From the NCBI GenBank assembly GCA_963729815.1, contig CAVSPU010000004.1, positions 434,001 to 498,000 of the forward strand: a stretch of 64,000 bases of DNA. Direction: 5' to 3'. Each line of letters starts with the position of its first letter. Position 1 is the first letter of the stretch. Origin of the DNA: DAHUXN01 sp963729815. GTDB taxonomy: Bacteria > Acidobacteriota > Terriglobia > Acidiferrales > UBA7541. The position numbers were made by a program, and so were the translations under genes. Shown here piece after piece: positions 16,499-24,899 of this stretch. The notes beneath the pieces were generated by a model, which saw nothing but the letters and a program-made list of their open reading frames with translations, did no database searches and was not told where the DNA came from.

Positions 16499-17944
16499 AT
16501 GTCCGAAAAATCAGGGTTTCACATGACCCCGGAGGAATTTCGGCGCCATGGCAAGGCCGTTGTCGATTGGATCGCGGATTATTACCAACACGTGGAATCT
16601 TATCCCGTAATGTCGCGGGCAGGGCCCGGCGAGATTCGCGCGTCACTGCCGAAAAATGCACCAGAGAAGGGCGAACCCTTCGACGCAATGCTGCGCGACG
16701 TTGAAAAATTGATTCTCCCGGGCATCACGCACTGGCAATCGCCGAATTTCTTCGCGTTTTTCCCGTCGAACACCTCGTTTCCCTCGATCATGGGCGAAAT
16801 GCTTTCCGCCGGCCTCGGCGTGCAGGGAATGCTCTGGGCCACCAGCCCCGCGTGCACGGAGCTCGAAACGCACATGCTCGATTGGCTTGTCGAGATGCTC
16901 GATTTGCCGAGAAAGTTCATGTCAACGAGCGCCGGTGGCGGCGTGATTCAAGATACCGCGTCCAATTCTTCGCTGTGCGCGCTGCTCGCGGCCCGCGAAC
17001 GCGCCACGAATTATGCTTCGAATGAACGCGGCTGCGACGGCAAGCTCGTCGCCTACACTTCTTCGCAAGCGCATTCGTCGATTGAAAAAGCGGCGAAGAT
17101 CGCGGGAATTGGCCGCGAAAATCTGCGCCTCATCGAAGTCGATGAAGATTTCGCCATGAAGCCGGATTCCCTCGCCACGCAGATCAAGCGGGACCTCGCC
17201 GCCGGCCGCGTTCCCTTCTTTGTGTGCGCCACCGTGGGCACTACGTCATCGAACGGGATGGACTCCGTGCGAGCCATCGGCGAAATCTGTCGCGAGCATA
17301 AAATCTGGCTGCACGCCGATGCTGCGATGTCCGGCACAGCGGCGCTTTGCCCTGAATTTCGCTGGATTCACGATGGACTCGAACTCGCAGACAGCTATTG
17401 CTTCAATCCGCACAAGTGGATGTTCACGAATTTCGATTGCGACTGCTTCTACGTCGCCGACCGTGAGGCGCTGATCCGCACGATGAGCGTCCTGCCCGAA
17501 TATCTGCGAAACAAAGCTACCGAATCGGGCGCCGTGATCGATTATCGCGACTGGCACGTGCAGCTCGGCCGACGATTTCGGGCCTTGAAACTCTGGTTCG
17601 TCATTCGCCACTACGGAATCGAGGGACTTCAGCATCATGTTCGCCGCCACGTCGAGCTGGCGCAGCAATTCACCTCATGGGTGCGCGAAGACAATAATTT
17701 TGAGCTTGCTGCGCCCGCGCCGCTCAATCTTGTTTGCTTCCGGCACCGCTTGGGCGACGCCGCCAATCAAAAAATCATGGATCGCTTGAACCAGAGCGGC
17801 GATTTATACCTCACGCACACGCGTCTCAATGACAAGCTCACGCTGCGTCTGTGCGTCGGCCAGACAAACACCGAGCTTCCCCACGTCGAGCACGCCTGGA
17901 AGCGCATCCGCGAAGAAGCGAAGGAAGAGCAACGCAGCGCTTGA
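16499..17944 (+). CDS. Pyridoxal-phosphate-dependent amino acid decarboxylase (aromatic-L-amino-acid type)
   Basis: The ATG at 16499, 8 nt after AAGG, starts a 481-residue fold-type I PLP enzyme of group II decarboxylases. The N-terminal TPEEFRRHGKAVVDWIADYY segment, the SSQAHSS motif with the His that stacks on PLP (about H192), HADAAMSG with the Asp binding the pyridine nitrogen (about D274), and NPHKWMFTNFDCD with the Schiff-base Lys (about K306) are all present. The closest group is tryptophan/tyrosine/phenylalanine decarboxylases, which make trace amines. The gene lies 28 nt after an ABC ATPase gene. Coupling of amine formation and export is conceivable but not shown. The exact substrate cannot be assigned from sequence. 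Confidence 0.9.
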   Translation: MSEKSGFHMTPEEFRRHGKAVVDWIADYYQHVESYPVMSRAGPGEIRASLPKNAPEKGEPFDAMLRDVEKLILPGITHWQSPNFFAFFPSNTSFPSIMGEMLSAGLGVQGMLWATSPACTELETHMLDWLVEMLDLPRKFMSTSAGGGVIQDTASNSSLCALLAARERATNYASNERGCDGKLVAYTSSQAHSSIEKAAKIAGIGRENLRLIEVDEDFAMKPDSLATQIKRDLAAGRVPFFVCATVGTTSSNGMDSVRAIGEICREHKIWLHADAAMSGTAALCPEFRWIHDGLELADSYCFNPHKWMFTNFDCDCFYVADREALIRTMSVLPEYLRNKATESGAVIDYRDWHVQLGRRFRALKLWFVIRHYGIEGLQHHVRRHVELAQQFTSWVREDNNFELAAPAPLNLVCFRHRLGDAANQKIMDRLNQSGDLYLTHTRLNDKLTLRLCVGQTNTELPHVEHAWKRIREEAKEEQRSA

Positions 17945-18041
17945 CACCGCAATAGTCAGGAATGCATAGTTGCACAATAGTTTCAGTATACTTTTGAAGC
18001 GTTCCATCGCGAAGTTGACTGTCTGAGGCTTGGAGGTTTTG

Positions 18042-19991
18042 GTGCACCTCAGGGTATTGAAATGCATCGCTGTTTTCGCTTTCATGCTCAGCACTGCAAC
18101 CGGGGCGATCAGCCAACGCGTACCGACTGGCGAGCGCATACCTGGCACTTCGTCTCCGGCTGGCGCCACAGCAACTTCCGTGGTGCTATATGTCAGGGAC
18201 GACCGCGGCAATCTGATCACTCTAGCGCCTACTGTTCGGCTGAGTTCAGATATGACCAACGGCGTTCCCATCATGCAGTCGCCCCATCGCCTGGGAGACG
18301 GCTGGGAGATCGATGGCGTGCAAGAGGGCTTTGACTATGAACTCGAAGTGTCCGTGCCAGGATACCGGGCCGGCACCGAAGATGTCTCGGTCCCACTTAA
18401 TGGCGCACCGAGCGCAGTGATCGTGTTTCTCAGACCCAACGACAGCAATGGCATTCTCACGCGTCCGGACGGTGGCAATTTTGTCATGGCGCCTCGCGCA
18501 CAGAAGGAGGCCGATCAAGCGCTGAGGGATCTGAATGACAACAAAATAGATTCGGCGCAAAAACACATAACAAAACTTTTGAAAATGGACCCGGGCAATC
18601 CATATGCGAATTATCTGGCCGGCGTCGCTTACCTTCACTCCAATCATTTGCCCGAAGCGAAGACCTACCTGGAAAAATCGGTGTCAATCGACCCCAAACA
18701 GTTCGGCGCCCTTCTTTCGCTCGGATCGTTGCTATACCGCCAGTCGGATTTCGACGGCGCCGTTCCCATGCTCTCGCAGGCAATCAAGGTGAACGCGAAC
18801 TCGTGGCAGGCGCACTGGCTGCTGGCTGCCTGTTACCTGCACACGAGGAATTATGAGCAATCGCGCGATAACGCTGCGACGGCATTGAAATTGGACAGGA
18901 AGGACGCGAGCCGCGCGGAGATGGTTCTGGGCCAGGCACTCGCTGAACTTGGAAAACACCAGGAAGCTATTGCCGCACTCGATGTGTTCGTGCGGGAAAA
19001 CCCGAGCGACCCCAACGCCGAGGAAGCCCGCCGGTGGGTGAAAATCCTCGAGCAGCAGTTGGCACAAGCCGCCCTCACAGCTTCTACACCAACTGTCGTA
19101 TCCTCACAGGCGGCGCTGACACCGGTCGTCGGCTCACCGAATTCGGGTGCTGCGATTTTTCGGGCAACAGAGATGGTCGAGACGCCGCCGAACGAAAACT
19201 GGGCTCCTCCGGATGTGGACGCCGCCAAGCCTTTCGTGATTTCTTCCGCGCCTTGCTCGTTGAACAAGATTTTGAATGCTGCGGGGAATCACGCGGAGGA
19301 TTTCGTAAACGACTTTGAACGGATGACGGCGACGGAGGAGTATCAATCCGTTGAAACAAGAAAGGACGGACAGCTCGAAAGGCCGTCCTCCGCAACATTC
19401 AGTTACATCGTCACAATCGACAGGTCGATTCCAAAACTCCCCCAGATTCAAGAGACCCGCGACACCGGCGTGGCCAACACGGACTTGCCGGGATACTTTG
19501 CTGACTTTGGTGCGCCCGCGCTCGAGCTCGTCCTTCATCCGAATTTTCAAGACGATTTCGAATGGACCTGCGAAGGGCTCGGCAAATGGAAGGACCGCAC
19601 CGCATGGGTTTTGCACTTTGCGCAGCGCGCCGATCGACCTACTAGCCGCTTGGAATCCTTTGAAAACTCACACCAGCAATTTCTTCTTCCGCTGAAGGGC
19701 CGCGTGTGGATCAGCGCGAGCGGCGATGAATTGGTTCACATGGATGTGGACCTCGCGAAGCCCCTCAATGAGATTGATCTAAGGCGTTACCATCTCTCGC
19801 TCGATTACCGATCCGTCTCCTTCCCTACGCACAGGGTCCGGCTATGGTTGCCGGAAACTACGGATTTGTACATTCAATTCCACGGCCGCTTTTTCCACAA
19901 CTACCATCATTTCTCCGACTACAAATTGTTCTGGGTGGGCGCATCGGAAGTCATCAGCAAGCCGAAGGAAACTCCACCCAAACAGAATTGA
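18042..19991 (+). CDS. Secreted TPR-repeat protein
   Basis: GTG at 18042 is preferred over TTG at 18030 because GGAGG sits 5 nt before it (18032-18036). The 649-residue protein has a signal peptide (about residues 1-25), a beta-rich carboxypeptidase-regulatory-like domain (about 45-125), then five or six TPR units (about 150-330), and a C-terminal domain of about 270 residues rich in aromatic and charged residues without a recognised motif. It is presumably periplasmic or surface-attached and serves as a scaffold. It sits between the decarboxylase gene and a small minus-strand gene. Confidence 0.85.
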   Translation: MHLRVLKCIAVFAFMLSTATGAISQRVPTGERIPGTSSPAGATATSVVLYVRDDRGNLITLAPTVRLSSDMTNGVPIMQSPHRLGDGWEIDGVQEGFDYELEVSVPGYRAGTEDVSVPLNGAPSAVIVFLRPNDSNGILTRPDGGNFVMAPRAQKEADQALRDLNDNKIDSAQKHITKLLKMDPGNPYANYLAGVAYLHSNHLPEAKTYLEKSVSIDPKQFGALLSLGSLLYRQSDFDGAVPMLSQAIKVNANSWQAHWLLAACYLHTRNYEQSRDNAATALKLDRKDASRAEMVLGQALAELGKHQEAIAALDVFVRENPSDPNAEEARRWVKILEQQLAQAALTASTPTVVSSQAALTPVVGSPNSGAAIFRATEMVETPPNENWAPPDVDAAKPFVISSAPCSLNKILNAAGNHAEDFVNDFERMTATEEYQSVETRKDGQLERPSSATFSYIVTIDRSIPKLPQIQETRDTGVANTDLPGYFADFGAPALELVLHPNFQDDFEWTCEGLGKWKDRTAWVLHFAQRADRPTSRLESFENSHQQFLLPLKGRVWISASGDELVHMDVDLAKPLNEIDLRRYHLSLDYRSVSFPTHRVRLWLPETTDLYIQFHGRFFHNYHHFSDYKLFWVGASEVISKPKETPPKQN

Positions 19992-20054
19992 TTCTCCGCG
20001 GATGATCGTTATGAGGACGAATTCGCGGGAAATCCGCTGCGACGGAAACCGAAT

Positions 20055-20435
20055 TTATACAAGTTGATGCAGCCGCAGGCCGCAGACGCGGCATACAGAA
20101 TCCTTCTCCTTCTTCGTTCCGGGCCATTCAGCGTGGCAACGCGGGCATTGCCAATTCACAAATCGGCTTCTGAGATGGAGTTTATAGGCGACCTCGGTCA
20201 GAACGAGCAGGGCCCACGCAATTCCAATCATCCAGAAGTGCCGTTTCGAAAGAACAATGCCAGCAAGCGGAATAACCCCAAACAGCAGAATTTCCAACAG
20301 AGAACGCATCCACGATGCTGCGTTTCTCGCCCGCCTCGCTTCAAGACGATCGAACGCGGCCCATGCATCTGCGTAGACGAAATGCGAAGTGGTAGAGGGC
20401 GCGGCCGGCTTGCGCTCAAAAGAAAAAACGTCCAC
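20055..20435 (-). CDS. Small membrane protein with zinc-ribbon-like C-terminus
   Basis: The 126-residue protein has two predicted transmembrane helices (about residues 45-62 and 66-86) followed by a four-cysteine knuckle pair, CPRC and CRVC, separated by 15 residues. That spacing is typical of a zinc ribbon. Codon usage is normal for the region. It lies alone on the minus strand between two plus-strand genes. No function can be assigned; a structural metal site at the membrane surface is the only safe reading. Confidence 0.7.
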   Translation of the reverse strand: MDVFSFERKPAAPSTTSHFVYADAWAAFDRLEARRARNAASWMRSLLEILLFGVIPLAGIVLSKRHFWMIGIAWALLVLTEVAYKLHLRSRFVNWQCPRCHAEWPGTKKEKDSVCRVCGLRLHQLV

Positions 20436-20569
20436 GCAGGTACATCCCGGTTATTTCACAAATTATATCCGAACGTGGCGCACACTTCTAGGCGCGAACA
20501 AAAGGGAGGGAAGGCCAGGGGGAGGTTCGAGTGTGTGTTAGGATTTAACCGAGCCGCTAAAGAATCGCA

Positions 20570-21388
20570 ATGAGCAGCAGGATCCAATCAGCGCTGGTGC
20601 CGTACGCGGAATTTTCGCGCATCGGCTTCGTCAACATCCTCGCTTTTCGCCTGCGCTATTTTGCCGGCATCATCACTTATCTCCTCAACGTCACCGTCTA
20701 CTACTTCATCTGGAGCGCGGTATTTCGCAATGCATCCGGGTCGATCGCCGGATTTAGCCTGCCGCAAATGATTACTTACGTGAGCGTAGGATGGATGATT
20801 CGGTCGTTTTATTGGAATACGATTGACCAGGAAATGGCCTATGAAGTGATCGAAGGCAAGATTGCCATGGACTTGATCAAGCCTGTTTCCGTTCAATGGA
20901 TGTGGATTTTCCGAGCGATGGGCGAGTCAGCATTTCGTTTGGTTTTGCTGACGCTGCCGACGGCGGTGGTAATCTCGCTGATATTTCCAGTACAAGGGCC
21001 CGCATCCGGGCTGGATTTTGGGTTATTCGCAATTGGCGTGCTAGGCGCATTTTTTCTGATGGGCGCGATCAACTTCATGATCGGCACCTGCGCTATTCCC
21101 CTGAAGTCCATCCTGGCAATGATTCGCGCGAAGTACTGGCTGATCGAATTGCTCTCTGGTTTGCTGATTCCGATGACATATTTCCCAAAAACAGTGGCCA
21201 ATGTGCTTGCTTGGCTGCCTTTCGAGCACATCGCGTACACGCCGCTCTCGATTTATCTTGGCAAATTTTCAACCGGGAAAGCGATCGAGCTGCTTTGCGT
21301 CCAGTGGACTTGGGTGGTGATTTTGCTCTTCGCGGCGCATATTTGGTGGGACCGCGCCACGAAGAAAATCACAATTCATGGCGGATAG
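20570..21388 (+). CDS. ABC-2 family permease, first of a pair (DUF990/ABC2_membrane_6-like)
   Basis: This 272-residue protein has six predicted transmembrane helices and carries the arrangement known in paired exporters where each permease contributes six helices. It ends 3 nt before the next permease gene, which is of the same family. The likely ATPase is at 15433-16470. No good Shine-Dalgarno precedes the ATG at 20570. Confidence 0.85.
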   Translation: MSSRIQSALVPYAEFSRIGFVNILAFRLRYFAGIITYLLNVTVYYFIWSAVFRNASGSIAGFSLPQMITYVSVGWMIRSFYWNTIDQEMAYEVIEGKIAMDLIKPVSVQWMWIFRAMGESAFRLVLLTLPTAVVISLIFPVQGPASGLDFGLFAIGVLGAFFLMGAINFMIGTCAIPLKSILAMIRAKYWLIELLSGLLIPMTYFPKTVANVLAWLPFEHIAYTPLSIYLGKFSTGKAIELLCVQWTWVVILLFAAHIWWDRATKKITIHGG

Positions 21389-21391
21389 ACG

Positions 21392-22252
21392 ATGGCTACG
21401 ACTGAAAAATCGCTGCAGGGCGCACCCCGCCAGACTTTGGCTCACCGGCTACTGCACGAATTCACACGGCACTGCATTTTGTTCGGCGAATATTTTTCGC
21501 AGTACGTTAAGATGCGCCTGGCCTACCGCGGAGACTTCATTGTCTCGACTGCAACGAGCCTCGCAGCCACCGTTTTCGCACTGTGCTTTGTACTCGTGCT
21601 TTTCCAAAAAGTCCCCACGCTTGCGAATTGGACTCTACCGGAAGAGATTTTCCTTTACGGTTTTTCGCTGCTTCCGGCCGGAATGTTCAACATCATCAGC
21701 CTGAACATGTACGATTTCGGGAACAATTACATCATCGAGGGCAAATTCGATCGCGTCATGCTGCGGCCCATTTCGACGCTGTTTCAAGTGCTTTTCGAGC
21801 AGTTTCGAGTTGAATCCATGCAGGAAATCGGCACGGGGCTATTTTGCATTTGGTGGGCGTCGCGCAGTTTGCACATCCACTGGACGGCGGGAAAATTATC
21901 CCTGCTGATTTTTTGGGGGCTGTGCGCGGGAGTGATTTACGTTTCCGTTTTTCTGTTGCTGACGACGATTTCGTTTTGGTTTGAGGACCGCGTGGGCGTG
22001 CATCCGCCCGTGTGGAACATGATCAATTTCGGACGCTACCCGCTTACGATTTACTCCGGCGCAGTGCAGTTTTTCCTGTGCTGGATCATTCCTTTCGGGC
22101 TGGCGTCTTTTTATCCCAGCGTGCGCCTGCTCGGCCACACCGTCACGCCGGAGTATTTGCCTTTTGTGCCGGTCGTTGCCGTGGGCTTCCTCGTCTTCGC
22201 CATCTCCATGTGGAACCTCGGCACGCGCCACTACTCCTCCACGGGCTCTTGA
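21392..22252 (+). CDS. ABC-2 family permease, second of a pair (DUF990/ABC2_membrane_6-like)
   Basis: The 286-residue protein has an N-terminal amphipathic stretch followed by six predicted transmembrane helices. The EGKFDRVMLRPISTLFQVL segment after helix 2 matches the equivalent EGKIAMDLIKPVSVQW segment of the preceding gene, showing the two are paralogues. They probably form a heterodimeric channel driven by the ATPase at 15433-16470. The substrate is unknown. Confidence 0.86.
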   Translation: MATTEKSLQGAPRQTLAHRLLHEFTRHCILFGEYFSQYVKMRLAYRGDFIVSTATSLAATVFALCFVLVLFQKVPTLANWTLPEEIFLYGFSLLPAGMFNIISLNMYDFGNNYIIEGKFDRVMLRPISTLFQVLFEQFRVESMQEIGTGLFCIWWASRSLHIHWTAGKLSLLIFWGLCAGVIYVSVFLLLTTISFWFEDRVGVHPPVWNMINFGRYPLTIYSGAVQFFLCWIIPFGLASFYPSVRLLGHTVTPEYLPFVPVVAVGFLVFAISMWNLGTRHYSSTGS

Positions 22253-22360
22253 CCTCGTCTCTCGTTATCGATTCGACCTTGAATTTGATTTGTGTGCGTC
22301 CGCGGGAGGAAAGCGGACTTCAGGCGTTGGGGCGGAACATCAAGGCATCGTGGCTCGATT

Positions 22361-24127
22361 CTATGCCTGCGCGCCCACGCGCTGCGCCGCGCCCTTGTAC
22401 TGCACGATGACCATCGTGATGTCGTCCGCTTGCGGCGCGCCGCCGGTGAATTCGCGCACTTTGCTGCGGATGGTTTCGGCCAGCTCTTCCACGGTCGCGC
22501 CGGAAAATCCCCGCATGAGCGCGTCCAATCGCGCCTGTTCGAACATGTCTTCTTTCATGTTCTTCGCTTCCGAGACACCGTCCGAGTAGATCACCAGATA
22601 ATCGCCCGCACCCAGCGTGATCCGCTCGCTCTTGAATTCCGCCTCCGCGAACATGCCCACGGGAAAATTCGATGAGTTCAGCTCGGCGACGTCCCCGGAA
22701 GCGCGCCGGACCAGCGGCGGCACATGCCCCGCATTGATGTATTCCAGATTCCCCGCCGGATCCAGCACGCCGTAAAAAAGCGTCGCGTAACGGTCGTCGC
22801 TGGAGCGCTCGCACAAAAATTGATTCACGCGCTGCGTCACTTCTGCGAGCGGGATGTCGAGCGCCGCCGTCGTGTAGAACACGCCCTGCAGCAGCGTGGC
22901 CAGCAGCGAAGCCGCAATCCCCTTCCCTGCGACGTCGCCCACGAAGAATCCGAAGCGCCCGCCGCCCAGCGCGACCACGTCGAAGCAATCCCCTCCCACC
23001 GAATGGCACGCCAGCGTCGAGCCAGTCACAGCGATGTGCGGCGTTTGCGGAAATGTCTTGGGCAGGAGCTCCCGTTGAATCTGGCTCGCGATTTCGATTT
23101 CGTGGTCCAGCCGCGCCTTGTCGCGTGACGAGGCAAAAAGCCGCGCGTTCTCAATCACGTTCGCCGCTTCGCGCGTCAGCGTGCGCAAGACCTCGCGGTC
23201 GATGTCGCTGAAAGCTGTTGATGGCGAGCGGCTGTCGAGATACAGAACGCCGAGCAGGTCGGACTCTTCCGACGTAATGGTCACGTCGACGGCGGCGATG
23301 ACGGGCAGCTTTTCGATTGGAATGGCCACGATCGTCAGCAAGGAAAGCGATGCCACGCTGGCCTGCTGATTAATCGACGCTTCGTCTCCTGTGTCGCTCA
23401 CGATCAACTCGCGCCGCGAGGTTGCCACGCGCTTCAGCACGCCGGAGGAGATTTTCAGCTCGCTGACCGGCAACGATCCGCCTTTGGCATCGCGCGCAAC
23501 CACTGGCTTCATCGCGCCCTCCGAGTCCGCCAGCAGCAGCACGCCGCGCTCCGTGCGTGTGACTCGGATCGCCGCGTCGACCACCGCCGCGAGCACGTCC
23601 TCGAGCGAAAGGCCCGAGCCCAGCGTGCGCGCTACCTCCAGCAGCACTCCAAGATGATATAGCCCTTGCGTGCCCGGCGTGGCAGGCGCTGGTTTTTCCA
23701 CCTGCTCGATCAGTTCTTCAAGCGTTGCTTCATCGCCCAGATAAACCAGCTTGAATGAATCCGGCATCCCGAAATCCACGCTGTCTTTCGGCTTCAGCGC
23801 GTGCTGCCCCACGATGCGCACGCCATTGACGAACGTGCCGTGGCGGCTGGCCTGGTCTTCCAGAAAATATGTGCCTTCCACACAGGTGATTTGCGCCTGT
23901 TGCCGGCTGATGCGGCTGTCGCGCAGCGTGAGTTCGTTGCCCGTCTGCCGCCCGATGCGGAATGGGAAAAGCGTGATCACAACTTCCCTACGCGTTCCGG
24001 CGGGGTCGAGCACCAGCAATCGAGGAGGTCGCGGCATTTCTTCTGTTGGATTCGTTTTCCCGGAGCGCGAAAGAGCGCCAGCCGTAGGATTCACGCCCAT
24101 GGTAGGAGAAGTCGCCGCGGATGGCAA
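22361..24127 (-). CDS. FHA-GAF-PP2C (SpoIIE/RsbU-type) serine phosphatase
   Basis: The 588-residue frame starts at a TTG (24127); in-frame ATGs at 24100 and 24037 are possible alternatives and the conserved part begins just after the last. An FHA domain (about residues 38-125, with a FRIGRQTGNELTL core and SRHGTFVNG) binds phosphothreonine, a GAF domain (about 160-335) may sense a small ligand, and a PP2C domain (about 365-585) has the metal-binding aspartates in GGDCFD, VGDVAGKG, YSDGVSEA and DDITMV. Such proteins reverse Ser/Thr phosphorylation in partner-switching systems. It is the last gene of the minus-strand signalling cluster, 88 nt after the pseudo-receiver gene. Confidence 0.9.
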   Translation of the reverse strand: MPSAATSPTMGVNPTAGALSRSGKTNPTEEMPRPPRLLVLDPAGTRREVVITLFPFRIGRQTGNELTLRDSRISRQQAQITCVEGTYFLEDQASRHGTFVNGVRIVGQHALKPKDSVDFGMPDSFKLVYLGDEATLEELIEQVEKPAPATPGTQGLYHLGVLLEVARTLGSGLSLEDVLAAVVDAAIRVTRTERGVLLLADSEGAMKPVVARDAKGGSLPVSELKISSGVLKRVATSRRELIVSDTGDEASINQQASVASLSLLTIVAIPIEKLPVIAAVDVTITSEESDLLGVLYLDSRSPSTAFSDIDREVLRTLTREAANVIENARLFASSRDKARLDHEIEIASQIQRELLPKTFPQTPHIAVTGSTLACHSVGGDCFDVVALGGGRFGFFVGDVAGKGIAASLLATLLQGVFYTTAALDIPLAEVTQRVNQFLCERSSDDRYATLFYGVLDPAGNLEYINAGHVPPLVRRASGDVAELNSSNFPVGMFAEAEFKSERITLGAGDYLVIYSDGVSEAKNMKEDMFEQARLDALMRGFSGATVEELAETIRSKVREFTGGAPQADDITMVIVQYKGAAQRVGAQA

Positions 24128-24215
24128 CCATCTGACGCTTTATTTTGGCTGCGTGGGAAGGCCAGTCCTTTTTCGGGACCGATATGGCCAGTGGTGAAAT
24201 GAGCCGCGCCGCCAT

Positions 24216-24899
24216 TCATGCGGAATGCAGAGTCGAATGCTGGCGCTCCCATTCGGCGCTCAAGCAGCGTATCGTCTCGCGCAAGCGCACAGCGAGGTCC
24301 ACCATTGTTTCGAGGCGCTGCACCGAAACGGGCGGAAGGTTTCCGCGATGCTGCGACAGGAGCAGTTCCGCATTCCCCAGAATTCCGGTCAATGGATTGT
24401 TGATTTCGTGGCGCAGGATTTCCGCGAAATCCGCTGGCAGGTCGGCCATCCACGCGGCGCGGAACTCTCGCTCGGCGGGCAGCGCCGCACGGAGACGCCG
24501 CTCCACCAAAGCCGCCACCACGGTCGCGTATTCCCCTGAGCGCGCTACAAAGTCGATCTCGCCACCGATCATCAGAGCGGCGAACTGCGACTGCCGCTCG
24601 GGCGAACCGATCGCCACGACCGGAGCGAACAGCGCCAGACGGCGCGCCGCCTCTCCGAGCGAAATATCCGCCGGAAGAATGCCTTCCTCGAAAACGATCG
24701 CGCGCGGCTCGAAACGCGCGGCCGAAGTATTCAGCTCTTCGAACGTCACGGCTGCCGCGATTTCCCGGAGCGGACCAGCGCACATGACGCTGCGCAATAG
24801 ATCATCTCGATCTTTGCTTTCCGTCATGCCGATCAATACCGCAACACTCTTGGCTTTCATACCTGCCGCCATCTCATTTGGGCGCGTCGTCTGCGTCAT
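24216..24899 (-). CDS. Pseudo-receiver plus His-dimerisation domain protein lacking a kinase ATPase domain
   Basis: The 227-residue protein has a receiver-like N-terminal half (about residues 15-135) in which the usual phosphoacceptor Asp position reads EE (residues 71-72) and the conserved Lys is missing, so it is unlikely to accept phosphate. The C-terminal third contains an intact HisKA-type segment, RHEINNPLTGILGN, with the phosphorylatable H164 and the helix that follows. The protein ends without any HATPase domain. It overlaps the hybrid kinase gene by 4 nt, so the two are co-translated. A dimerisation or phosphotransfer partner of that kinase is the likeliest role. This is inference from domain layout. 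Confidence 0.8.
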   Translation of the reverse strand: MTQTTRPNEMAAGMKAKSVAVLIGMTESKDRDDLLRSVMCAGPLREIAAAVTFEELNTSAARFEPRAIVFEEGILPADISLGEAARRLALFAPVVAIGSPERQSQFAALMIGGEIDFVARSGEYATVVAALVERRLRAALPAEREFRAAWMADLPADFAEILRHEINNPLTGILGNAELLLSQHRGNLPPVSVQRLETMVDLAVRLRETIRCLSAEWERQHSTLHSA

